Below, piece after piece: positions 56,069-64,000 of a DNA stretch of 64,000 nucleotides; position 1 is the stretch's first letter; every line of letters starts with the position of its first letter. The translations under genes and the position numbers were made by a program. The notes below the pieces were generated by a model. That model made no database searches, was not told where the DNA came from, and saw only the letters and a list, made by a program, of their open reading frames with translations. Where the stretch lies: assembly GCA_963677785.2 (NCBI GenBank), contig CAXXDH010000003.1:2790001-2854000 (forward strand), given 5' to 3'. Origin of the DNA: G963665495 sp963677785 (GTDB lineage Bacteria > Desulfobacterota > Desulfovibrionia > Desulfovibrionales > Desulfovibrionaceae).

Positions 56069-58258
56069 ATGCAAATATTACCCAAACTCGATTCAGGCAA
56101 CGCACCCGACGGATACCTTCCGCTTTTGGAGCGGTCGGTGTCTCCGGAGCAGCCTTTTTCTGACGTCATGAACCGTCTCATCGATACGGCCCGTGAACAG
56201 AAAAGTGAGGAAAACGGGGATGTTGGCTTTGGTCGAAAAAGCTCCTCAACGAGTGCTTCCCAGAAGCAGTCCGTCAACTCATCGAAGCAGGACAGCAAGG
56301 CGAAGACCAAATCGGAAGTCAATTCGGCGAGCAAGAGCGCCGCATCCGAGTCGGCAGTTCCTTCCGACATTACCGTAGACCGGCAAGCTTTGTCCGAGAT
56401 TAAAAAGAAGCTTAAGGAATACGGCATGAGCGATGAGTCTATTTCGGAAATATCTGAGGAAATTTCATCCGAAGGTGAAATTTCCTGGAAGCGCCTGCAG
56501 AAGATCATTTCCAACAAGCTCGAACTTTCCGATGATAGTTATGATCCTGAACTGACTCAGCAGGAACAAACAGAACTGCTCAGTTTTTTTCAGAAGCTCA
56601 ATTTTACTGTCGAGCAGTCCAACCGGCTGCTGGATGCGGTTTCCGGATCGGATGAGGCTGAGGATGCCTGGGCTCTGATCAAGAAACACGTCAACGCGCT
56701 TTCCGATGACAGTCTGAAGACCGTGACCAGAAGTGAAGTAAGTGCTCTGGGAAAAGCTCTGGGAGTTTCGGGTTCAACGCAGTTGACGGAAGCATTGATG
56801 GGAGATTCCGAAGCTGCCTCAGGTGACGGTTCCAAGGTTAAGAACGCTGTGAATCTTCTTTTCCAGCAGGCTGACGAGCAGAGCAGTTACCTGAGTGAAA
56901 AAGCCGCGGCTTTGAAAGATATTTTGCATACCGGCCTGCAGGCCGCCACCAAACGTGGTGAAAACAGCACGCTCGCCGACAACAGAAGCTCCAAGGAAGT
57001 GGACAACGCCAAGGTGCGTATCGAGGATGGAGCGGAGAAACACTACGGCGAGAAAAAGACGGCGCTGGCAGACGATACGTCCGATGCGTCCGGCGGCGGG
57101 ACCAATACGTCCGCCGGGGGCCGCAAAAGTGATGCGCCTGTGACGCAGAACAAGGCCTACGAGACTGAGAGAGACACACACCAAAAAGAGTCCCAGGCAA
57201 AAACTGCCGGATTGCCGGAACAGGTTGGCAAGGCAAGTACCACTGCCACTGCACAGAATATGAGTGAAAAGGCGGATGCACAAGCACAAGCCAAGACGGT
57301 CGTTGATACGCAAGTCAAGACGGATCTCGCCCAAGCGGCAGTGGAGCCGGATGAGGCGGGTGAAAAATCAAAGGCTGCCGCCGTTGGTGTGGAAGAGCCT
57401 GTAAAGCAGAGCAAGCCCGGTAAGATTGTTCTGAATCAAAAGCAGACCGAGGACTCCACGAATGCAACAATCGCCGCGAATCAAAAAAGCGCAGTGCAGC
57501 CTGAAGATGCGGGTAAGGAATTTGATACTGAAAGCGGTGATTCCCAGGAAAAATCCGACAATGGCAAGAACAATTTGTTGAGCGACAAGGATGCAAATCT
57601 TGTAATCAACAAAAAAAGCAGCGAACAGACCTCGGAAGCCAGCACTCAGGAAACCAAGTCCGAAACCCAGAAAGCCTGGGAAGAGCTCCTGAGCAAGGTG
57701 GAAGTTGAAGAAGGCAGCGTGCTGCAGACAAATGCATCGCAGCAGGCAAACGCCACCTCCAAAGCGGTGGCGGATGCCAAGCAGGATGTTTCCGCCGCCC
57801 GGATCATGCGTACGGTGGAAACCGGTGTGCTGAACAATATGGGACAAGGGCGTACGCAGCTGACCATCCGGCTGGATCCCCCGAGCCTCGGACAGCTGAC
57901 GGTTTCCCTGCAGGTAAAGCACGACGAAGTTCAGGCCATTATCAAGACCGACAGCGAAGAAGTGGGCAAGATGATCTCGGATCATCTCAACCTGCTGCGC
58001 CACAGTCTCGAACAGCATGGCCTGAAGGTGGAAAAGCTCGACGTGCAGACCCAGACGCAGAACAACGAGGGCGACAAGGGCTGGCAAAGCGCCGAGCAGC
58101 ACAATCAGGCGCAGCAGCAAAGCCAGCGGAACCAGATGCGCGGCTCGTTGCGCACCCTGCAGAATCTGGCAATGCAAGGCGAATCTCTCTCCCAGGACGC
58201 CCTGGAAGAAACGACAGCCGCCACAGCATCTCACGACGGATTACACCTCATAGCATAG
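56069..58258 (+). CDS. fliK: Flagellar hook-length control protein FliK
   Basis: 729 residues. Long low-complexity, Lys/Ser/Glu/Ala-rich N-terminal two-thirds, then the conserved C-terminal hook-length domain (LTIRLDPPSLGQLTVSLQVK ... SDHLNLLRHSLEQHGLKVEKL) at about 585-660, then a Gln-rich tail. FliK acts as the molecular ruler and switches export from hook to filament proteins. It precedes flgD and flgE, the usual order. GAGGAG upstream of the start. Confidence 0.9.
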   Translation: MQILPKLDSGNAPDGYLPLLERSVSPEQPFSDVMNRLIDTAREQKSEENGDVGFGRKSSSTSASQKQSVNSSKQDSKAKTKSEVNSASKSAASESAVPSDITVDRQALSEIKKKLKEYGMSDESISEISEEISSEGEISWKRLQKIISNKLELSDDSYDPELTQQEQTELLSFFQKLNFTVEQSNRLLDAVSGSDEAEDAWALIKKHVNALSDDSLKTVTRSEVSALGKALGVSGSTQLTEALMGDSEAASGDGSKVKNAVNLLFQQADEQSSYLSEKAAALKDILHTGLQAATKRGENSTLADNRSSKEVDNAKVRIEDGAEKHYGEKKTALADDTSDASGGGTNTSAGGRKSDAPVTQNKAYETERDTHQKESQAKTAGLPEQVGKASTTATAQNMSEKADAQAQAKTVVDTQVKTDLAQAAVEPDEAGEKSKAAAVGVEEPVKQSKPGKIVLNQKQTEDSTNATIAANQKSAVQPEDAGKEFDTESGDSQEKSDNGKNNLLSDKDANLVINKKSSEQTSEASTQETKSETQKAWEELLSKVEVEEGSVLQTNASQQANATSKAVADAKQDVSAARIMRTVETGVLNNMGQGRTQLTIRLDPPSLGQLTVSLQVKHDEVQAIIKTDSEEVGKMISDHLNLLRHSLEQHGLKVEKLDVQTQTQNNEGDKGWQSAEQHNQAQQQSQRNQMRGSLRTLQNLAMQGESLSQDALEETTAATASHDGLHLIA

Positions 58259-58515
58259 TTGAACGGAGCAATACCATGAGGAGTAAAGCTGTGTGGATAT
58301 ATCAGACTAAAGTATACGTATATTTTTTATGCGGGTTATTTGAAGGGGCAGATAGTAGGGTCTCCAGGCACAGTGAATTATTTGCAACGGTCTTTTGGTA
58401 GCAGCGCCCCCGGCGTATTTTTTGGGAGTTTGTAATCCTATGGCTTCTCCAATTTTTGGTGCGGCTATACCTGGAACGCAGAGTTGATCAAGCAGTATTG
58501 TAAAGGAGTACGGCT

Positions 58516-59220
58516 ATGCCAGTATATCAGAGTGGCTTACTCGGACAGGCAGAGCAAGAGTTTGACGTATACAATCAATATCCGGCTTCCGGCGGGGATG
58601 AACTGGGCAAGACAGCTTTTCTGGAGTTGATGATGGCCCAATTGCAACATCAGGATCCGCTGAATCCGGTGGCGGATACGGAATTTACCGCACAGCTGGC
58701 CCAGTTTTCGAGCCTGGAGCAGCTGACGAACATCAATACCGGAGTTGAGACCCTGAATACCGGCACGCAGCAACAGCAGATGCTCAATGCTGTCAGTTTT
58801 ATCGGCAAGGAAATCACCGCTACAGGCAATAGCTTGAGCAAAGATGGGGATAGAATCAGTACGTTGTTCTTCGAGCTGAGCGAAGCAGCCGCGGATGTTA
58901 CTGTGAATGTCTTTGATGAAAATGGAAACATTGTTGATACCGTTGAGATGGGGCAGCTTGACGAGGGCGAGCATACATTCCAATGGGATGGTCTGAAAAG
59001 CGACGGTACTGAGTTGGATGATGGAATTTATCTTGCTTACCTGGGCGCACAGGATGCTGAAGGCAAAGCCATTATGGTGAATCCCGAGTCCAGCGGTGTC
59101 GTGGACGGCGTGGAAGTAGAGAATTCAACCTATTATCTCAGGTTGGAAGATGGACGTAAGGTCAATCTTCATCAGATTGTCGAGGTTATTAATCCTGAAA
59201 AAAAGAATAATGAAACTTGA
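58516..59220 (+). CDS. flgD: Flagellar hook assembly (capping) protein FlgD
   Basis: 234 residues. N-terminal FLELMMAQLQHQDPLNPVADTEFTAQLAQFSSLEQL is the FlgD signature; the C-terminal half is a FlgD Ig-like domain (NVFDENGNIVDTVEMGQLDEGEHTFQWDG). It caps the growing hook. 257 bases separate it from fliK, with no gene seen between; AAAGGAG upstream. Confidence 0.96.
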   Translation: MPVYQSGLLGQAEQEFDVYNQYPASGGDELGKTAFLELMMAQLQHQDPLNPVADTEFTAQLAQFSSLEQLTNINTGVETLNTGTQQQQMLNAVSFIGKEITATGNSLSKDGDRISTLFFELSEAAADVTVNVFDENGNIVDTVEMGQLDEGEHTFQWDGLKSDGTELDDGIYLAYLGAQDAEGKAIMVNPESSGVVDGVEVENSTYYLRLEDGRKVNLHQIVEVINPEKKNNET

Positions 59221-59274
59221 TTGAAAATATCTGATGGATAGATAAGCGGTTAAAAGTAATAGAAGGAGGCAGTT

Positions 59275-60912
59275 ATGGGATTGTCAGCATCTATGTGGAC
59301 GGGAGTTTCGGGACTTCTTGCTCATGGGGAGAAAATGAATGTTGTGGGTAACAATATAGCCAATGTGAATACTGTTGGTTTTAAAGCATCCACAATGCAC
59401 TTTGAAGATTTTATTTATCAGTACGCCAACACCACCGCCCAGAGTAACGGACAAATTGGCCGCGGCGTGAGTGTGGCAGCTGTATACGGAGACTTCAGCC
59501 AGGGTGCGTTTGAAACCACCAATACCGCCACGGATCTGGCCATAGGCGGCAAAGGATTCTTTGGGGTTTCCCCGCAAGGCTCGGAACAGATGTATTATAC
59601 GCGTGCGGGCAATTACCGGTTTGATAAAGACGGCTATCTGGTGGATCCCCACGGCTATGTGCTGCAGGGCTGGGAAATTGAAGACGAGCAGGTGACAACC
59701 TCCTCCAATACCGACACAAGCGTGAACCGGTCGAGTATTCGAGGCGTGGGTTCTCCGACCGATATCAGAATCGACGGATTCACGACTGCACCGCAACATA
59801 CTTCGCGCGTGAGCATGATCACGAACCTCAATGCGGATGAAACCGATCATACACCCAGTTCCACCAACCCCTTCTTCGCTCTGGCGTCCGCCTGGGACGG
59901 CACTCAGGATCCGCCTTTGGGGTCAACGCTGTACGGGTATCAATCCACCATCAAGGTCTACGACGAAGGAGGCACCGCCCATGACCTGTCGGTTTACTAC
60001 GACAGGGCCAGCAATGCCGACGGCGATCTTGTCTGGGAATACATTGTGACCATGGATCCGGGCGACGACAAACGTATTTTCAATTCGGGCTATCAACCGG
60101 CCAATACGAGCGGAGCCGGCTTGCTGATGATGGGCACATTATCCTTTGATTCGGCGGGGAATCTTGAAGACATGAGTTCATTCACTTTGAATGAAGACGC
60201 CACGGACCCGCATGACCTTTCTCAGTGGATGCCCACGGCAATCTCTCAAAACGGTTATCCCATGCTGGCTGCCAACTTTTCGGGACTTGACGATGCAAGC
60301 GCAGTAATTGATGCCAACGGCAATCCGCTTACGCCCTTGCCGTCCAATGCGAAGGGCAAGATAATAGAAATGGACTTTGGAATAGCCACTACGCCGACCA
60401 CCACGTGGTCTAATAGCAACGCTGCATCGGCCATTGGAACTGATCCGAACAACCTGCCGGGCTTTGGAGACAATGCTCAGATCAATCCATTATCCACCAC
60501 CAGCCGCGGCGGCTCATCCTCGACGATCTACATGTCGCAGGACGGATATACATTCGGCTACCTTCAGAATGTTTCCGTGGATATCTACGGAATCGTCCAG
60601 GGCAGCTACTCCAACGGCATCACCAAAGAACTTTTCCAGGTGACCTTGTACGACTTCCTTAATACCACCGGGCTGCGCAGGGATGGAGGCAATCTCTTTT
60701 CGGAAACCCTGGATTCGGGCAACGCCTATCCTGGCGCGGCCAACACCAACGGACTGGGCAATATTTCCTCCAATTCGCTGGAACAATCCAACGTGGATCT
60801 GGCGCGCGAATTCGTGAGCATGATCTCCACACAACGCGGATTTTCCGCCAATGGAAAAGTGATCACCACCACGGACCAGATGCTCTCCGAAGTGGTGCAG
60901 CTCAAGCGGTAG
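59275..60912 (+). CDS. flgE: Flagellar hook protein FlgE
   Basis: 545 residues. N-terminal D0 segment SASMWTGVSGLLAHGEKMNVVGNNIANVNTVGFK with the N-terminal rod motif, and C-terminal NISSNSLEQSNVDLAREFVSMISTQRGFSANGKVITTTDQML. Length exceeds the enterobacterial protein because of a larger variable domain. It polymerises into the hook. AGAAGGAGG upstream of the start, 54 bases after flgD. Confidence 0.96.
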   Translation: MGLSASMWTGVSGLLAHGEKMNVVGNNIANVNTVGFKASTMHFEDFIYQYANTTAQSNGQIGRGVSVAAVYGDFSQGAFETTNTATDLAIGGKGFFGVSPQGSEQMYYTRAGNYRFDKDGYLVDPHGYVLQGWEIEDEQVTTSSNTDTSVNRSSIRGVGSPTDIRIDGFTTAPQHTSRVSMITNLNADETDHTPSSTNPFFALASAWDGTQDPPLGSTLYGYQSTIKVYDEGGTAHDLSVYYDRASNADGDLVWEYIVTMDPGDDKRIFNSGYQPANTSGAGLLMMGTLSFDSAGNLEDMSSFTLNEDATDPHDLSQWMPTAISQNGYPMLAANFSGLDDASAVIDANGNPLTPLPSNAKGKIIEMDFGIATTPTTTWSNSNAASAIGTDPNNLPGFGDNAQINPLSTTSRGGSSSTIYMSQDGYTFGYLQNVSVDIYGIVQGSYSNGITKELFQVTLYDFLNTTGLRRDGGNLFSETLDSGNAYPGAANTNGLGNISSNSLEQSNVDLAREFVSMISTQRGFSANGKVITTTDQMLSEVVQLKR

Positions 60913-60972
60913 TTTTTAGACCTGACATCTCATAACGGATAAACCGGTCTCTCCCCCCGGTTCTCCTTCCCT

Positions 60973-60993
60973 GGCCCCCTCTTCGGAGGGGGT
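60973..60993 (+). terminator. Hairpin after flgE
   Basis: CCCCCTC-TTC-GGAGGGGG stem about 60 bases after the flgE stop. No strong T-run follows, so function as a terminator is likely but not certain. Confidence 0.45.
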
Positions 60994-61104
60994 CGGTCTT
61001 TGGGACGGTGTTCTGTTTCGTTACGACCGGATGCATGCCTGTCGGATAGTAAAAAACAATTCCCGGCGAGGAGCGCATGCCGCGAGCGGAGGATAACGGT
61101 TGGT

Positions 61105-62556
61105 TCAATAAGCTGCCGGAACGTCTTTGATCGGAAGCAATACGGTAAACGTCGAACCTTTGCCGCATTCGGATTCTACAGAGATGGAGCCTCCATAATG
61201 TTCGGCGATCTGGCGGCAGATGGCCAAGCCCAGTCCCGTACCTTTACGCAGGTCCTGCAGCGTATCGTTGTTCAGTGAACGATAAAACTCGTCGAAAATC
61301 TTTTCCTGGTCTTCCTGCCTGATGCCTATGCCCGTGTCTTCTATCTGCAACCGGAGAAATGCGCCCCGCATGTCCGCGTGCAACGCAACATGTCCGCGCT
61401 CCGTGAATTTGAGCGCATTGCCCAGCAGGTTGATGAGCAACTGGTGTATCTTGTCCGGGTCTACCAGTATGGAAGGCAGGCCGGCGGCGACCTCTGCCAG
61501 GAGCGTTACATCCGGGTTCTGGTCCGCCTCTCCTCGCAGTGCGTTTACCGCGGTCCGGACAAAAGATTCAGGCGACAGTTCCAGATCGCGCCATTCCATT
61601 TTTCCCAATTCGATTTTGGATAAATCCAGGCAGTCGTTGACGAGGCGCATCAAACGTTCGCTTTCGTTGATGACCGTGGAGAGATTCTCCTCGATCCGTT
61701 GTCTCCGCTGCTCCAGTCCCTTGTCTTCAATATTTGCAGGGGTAAAATAGCGTTTGAAATCGCGCGCCACAATTTTCATGAAGCCGATGATCGAGGTCAA
61801 TGGCGTACGCAGTTCGTGCGATACTTTGGTCAGCATGGATGATTTTACCGTATCCAGCTCCTGCAGCTGCGCATTGGCCGAAGCCAGCTCGGTATTCAGT
61901 TCCAGAAGAAAACTTGCGTACTGCGCATTGGAGCGTCGGTACTGGATCAATAGCGGCAGGGAAGAAAGGATCAGCAACAGGGCCATACCGCCGGCAATGG
62001 TGAAAATCCTGATCCTTTCCTCTTTGATATACGAGACGTCCACATCGGCGCAGGAAAGATAGCGCCTGCCGCCTGGGGATGTTTCCGGCACGGCCACGGA
62101 GCGGAAGGTTCCCCATTGATCGCTGTAGGTCGAAAAGGTCTCCACGCCTTGGCGCATGGAGCGGATAAAACTTTCGGGGATGTCGTCATAGGGATAGAAA
62201 TACCAGCGTTTGCGTTCCTTGGCTTCTTCCTCGGTCACTGACGGAGCGGCAAAATAATAGCGTCCATCCTTTTCCACCAGGGTGTAGGCGTAGACAAAAC
62301 CCGTTTCGGCTGCATACTTCGAAAGAGCTTTGCGGTTTTTGAGTTCTTCTTCAAAGCTTATGGAATCGGCATCGACAGCCCGGTCATGAAAATCGTCGGC
62401 GAGCATATATTTGAGTCCCTTGGCCGCGGTGGCCAGCCGCCCGTCGATGGCTTGCATTTCCTGGTCTTCCATAACGTAGGCCGATCCAAAGGCAGCCAGG
62501 ATAACAACCAGAATATCAATAAAAAATATTGCGGTAAATTTTTTGATGCTTCTCAT
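61105..62556 (-). CDS. Membrane sensor histidine kinase
   Basis: 483 residues. Membrane helix at about 8-28, a periplasmic sensor domain (about 30-185, PAS/Cache-like), a second helix at 188-208, a coiled coil, then HisKA with VSHELRTPLTSIIGFMK, N-box NLLGNALKFTERG, and G-boxes DTGIGIRQED and GTGLGLAICRQIAEHYGG. No receiver domain is attached. The cognate regulator is not adjacent. Confidence 0.9.
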   Translation of the reverse strand: MRSIKKFTAIFFIDILVVILAAFGSAYVMEDQEMQAIDGRLATAAKGLKYMLADDFHDRAVDADSISFEEELKNRKALSKYAAETGFVYAYTLVEKDGRYYFAAPSVTEEEAKERKRWYFYPYDDIPESFIRSMRQGVETFSTYSDQWGTFRSVAVPETSPGGRRYLSCADVDVSYIKEERIRIFTIAGGMALLLILSSLPLLIQYRRSNAQYASFLLELNTELASANAQLQELDTVKSSMLTKVSHELRTPLTSIIGFMKIVARDFKRYFTPANIEDKGLEQRRQRIEENLSTVINESERLMRLVNDCLDLSKIELGKMEWRDLELSPESFVRTAVNALRGEADQNPDVTLLAEVAAGLPSILVDPDKIHQLLINLLGNALKFTERGHVALHADMRGAFLRLQIEDTGIGIRQEDQEKIFDEFYRSLNNDTLQDLRKGTGLGLAICRQIAEHYGGSISVESECGKGSTFTVLLPIKDVPAAY

Positions 62557-62609
62557 GGAATGATGGTAATCCTTTTAGTACATACGTGTTCAGGCGACAT
62601 GTTTGATAC

Positions 62610-62790
62610 TAGGGGCTGTCTCTAAATTATTGTCTGCTACGTTTGGCTAGAATTCCATCATGCTGCGTTTTCAGAAAAAAATGCCCCTTGACGTAGCAAC
62701 ACTACGCCTGCGGCCCATTTTCTTCTTCAGCCTTGCCTGTTGAAATTCTTGCTCAAACTCGCGACGAAAATAATTTAGAGACAGCCCCTA
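62610..62790. mobile_element. MITE-like element, 181 bp with 22-bp perfect terminal inverted repeats
   Basis: The ends GGGGCTGTCTCTAAATTATT are perfectly inverted and flanked by TA, giving a 20-base repeat with a TA target duplication. The 137-base interior has no ORF. This is the structure of a MITE mobilised by an IS630/mariner-like transposase, which typically inserts at TA. No transposase was seen in this window. Confidence 0.75.
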
Positions 62791-63290
62791 AGCCTGGAGC
62801 GTGTGCCTGAAATATTCTACCATGAAAATGATATGAAAAAAACATTTTACCTTATTCGGGGTCACGTGCAAGCACATATTTGCGATGAATCGTACTATAA
62901 CAGATTTTCTTGATAGCTTGGGCCTGATATACTGTTAATAGAATATAGAATAATATGTAACATATTTCTCAGTTGTATGCTTTGAAATAATGTAAACATT
63001 TGTTTTTGCAATACTGTCCAAAGTTAAAGATGCAATTGAATCAGGTTGTTCTATGTATAATTGGAGAATTACGTAGTGAATTTTGAAATATACTAGCGTA
63101 TATAAAAAAATATTTTTTCGTCTGAACCGGAAATGCTCTCAATCCTACCAGGCATAAGGACATTGGACGCACACCAGCAGCGACAACGGGTCTTGTTCAC
63201 GAATAAAAACGCAACTGCCGACGGGGCAGAAGGAAAAGCGAAAACGATCAAATGAGAGAACAGGGCGGAGGGGATGCGATACGGAAAGAA
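62791..63290. other. A+T-rich intergenic region, no gene seen
   Basis: 500 bases, rich in A and T, without a credible ORF, RNA gene or repeat that I can identify. Confidence 0.6.
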
Positions 63291-63329
63291 GCGCCCCCTC
63301 TTGTGGGGGAGAACCGCAAAAGGGGGCGC
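63291..63329 (-). terminator. Hairpin after the response regulator
   Basis: GCGCCCCCT and AGGGGGCGC flank an inner stem, 20 bases beyond the stop of the response regulator on the minus strand. It is G+C-rich without a clear T-run. Confidence 0.5.
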
Positions 63330-63348
63330 ACGATGTCCGGGATTGATT

Positions 63349-63738
63349 TTACAGCGCCAGCAAATCCCGTTCTTCGCAGGCCAGTTTGATGCAATCCAAC
63401 AGCATGCGCTCTTCAATGGGTTTGATGAGAGAGTCGAAAGCGCCCAGCTGGATAAGGTCCGAACCTGTGTCGTGGGAGACATGGCCGGTAAGCACAATGA
63501 TTTTGGCGGTGCTTCCGGTCTCCCGGACCGCGCGTAGCACATCCACGCCGCCGACCCCCGGCATCTTCAGATCGAGCAGCACCACGTCGTAGTCGGTTTC
63601 GGTCAGGGCTTTCAAGGCCTGGCCGCCGTCTTCAGCCGCGGTTACGTCGTAGCCGTTTTTTGCAAGCATCCGCAGAATATTTTTGCGAAAGACCTCTTCG
63701 TCGTCAACGACGAGAATGCGGTACGTTTTGTTCATCAT
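63349..63738 (-). CDS. Single-domain response regulator
   Basis: 129 residues, receiver only: VVDDEEVFRKNILRML acidic pocket, phosphoacceptor Asp in YDVVLLDLKMPGVGGVDVL, Thr in IIVLTGHVS, Lys in DSLIKPIEE. No output domain, so it may act by protein contact or phosphorelay. It starts 8 bases after the upstream histidine kinase. Confidence 0.93.
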   Translation of the reverse strand: MMNKTYRILVVDDEEVFRKNILRMLAKNGYDVTAAEDGGQALKALTETDYDVVLLDLKMPGVGGVDVLRAVRETGSTAKIIVLTGHVSHDTGSDLIQLGAFDSLIKPIEERMLLDCIKLACEERDLLAL

Positions 63739-63746
63739 GGTATTCC

Positions 63747-64000
63747 TTATGCTGTTTCTTTTTCTCCGGCCTTTTTTAGGGGCAGGATGATATTGAACAA
63801 GGCCCCTTTGCCGGGCTCGCTGGACACGTCGATACGGCCACCCAGTTTGGTTACGATGAATTGGCTGAGGGAAAGCCCCAGGCCTGTGCCTTTGCCCGGC
63901 TCCTTGGTGGTGAAAAACGGTGTGAATATGGACTCCAGGTGTTCCGGAGCAATGCCCGGACCGTTGTCCTGTACGAAGATACGCAGAGATTTGCCGTCAT
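63747..64000 (-). CDS. Histidine kinase, C-terminal part (partial, 5' end outside window)
   Basis: About 84 residues in view. The HATPase part shows VQDNGPGIAPEHLESIFTPF, TTKEPGKGTGLGLSLSQFIV and ISSEPGKGALF-like G-box motifs (N-box outside). It pairs with the single-domain regulator that follows. Confidence 0.9.
   Translation of the reverse strand, partial: DGKSLRIFVQDNGPGIAPEHLESIFTPFFTTKEPGKGTGLGLSLSQFIVTKLGGRIDVSSEPGKGALFNIILPLKKAGEKETA

Noticed and set aside
58370..58400. Sigma-54 promoter before flgD
   Set aside because: GGCAC and TTGCA are present but 5 bases too far apart.

Overview
The window looks like a sulfate-reducing deltaproteobacterium of the Desulfovibrionaceae type. The evidence is the hemA - cytochrome-c-assembly protein - precorrin-2 dehydrogenase cluster, a cobalamin riboswitch in front of metE, an in-frame-UGA (selenocysteine) HesB/IscA protein, several family-9 glycosyltransferases near flagellar genes, and moderately high G+C in the backbone. 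All calls are from reading the sequence; no database search was possible.

Positions 1 to about 17,400 are a type III CRISPR-Cas island. A RAMP-fold subunit (cut by the window edge), an HD-less Cas10 with GGDD, and a DHH-family phosphoesterase run leftwards. Diverging from them is a sigma-54 activator with an RtcR-like CARF sensor, followed by a four-gene set: a small MazF/PemK-like protein, a sigma-factor-like protein, a zinc-finger anti-sigma/MazF-like protein, and a 704-residue protein with a Lon-type Ser/Lys protease signature and a helical C-terminal half. Next come a 19-repeat CRISPR array, cas2, cas1, a CRISPR-associated primase-polymerase, a TPR protein, and divergent cas6. I see no Csm6/Csx1/Can-type nuclease. 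The visible outputs of this type III system are transcriptional: a CARF-sigma-54 switch with a good -24/-12 promoter in front of the DHH gene, and a protease/anti-sigma/sigma cassette that parallels CalpL-CalpT-CalpS without a recognisable SAVED sensor. This is the most interesting part of the window.

Positions 17,400 to 23,490 hold three small orphan genes and a mobilisation module: a relaxase with four tandem C-terminal repeats, a TraJ/MobC-like partner, an IncP-like oriT, a tyrosine integrase with phased repeats beside it, and a DUF3644 gene. The region ends at tRNA-Asp and tRNA-Val, which probably mark the edge of the island.

Positions 23,500 to 64,000 are backbone: nucleoside hydrolase, tilS, a VapBC-like pair, haem/sirohaem genes, a secreted GH18 chitinase, an RND efflux operon with its own OmpR-type two-component system, two glycosyltransferases apparently joined by a one-base frameshift, the selenoprotein, a NitT/TauT-type ABC transporter, a Cu(I) P-type ATPase, an amino-acid-type binding protein, riboswitch-controlled metE, a DUF4254 gene plus a family-9 glycosyltransferase, fliK-flgD-flgE, and two signalling loci separated by a MITE-like element.
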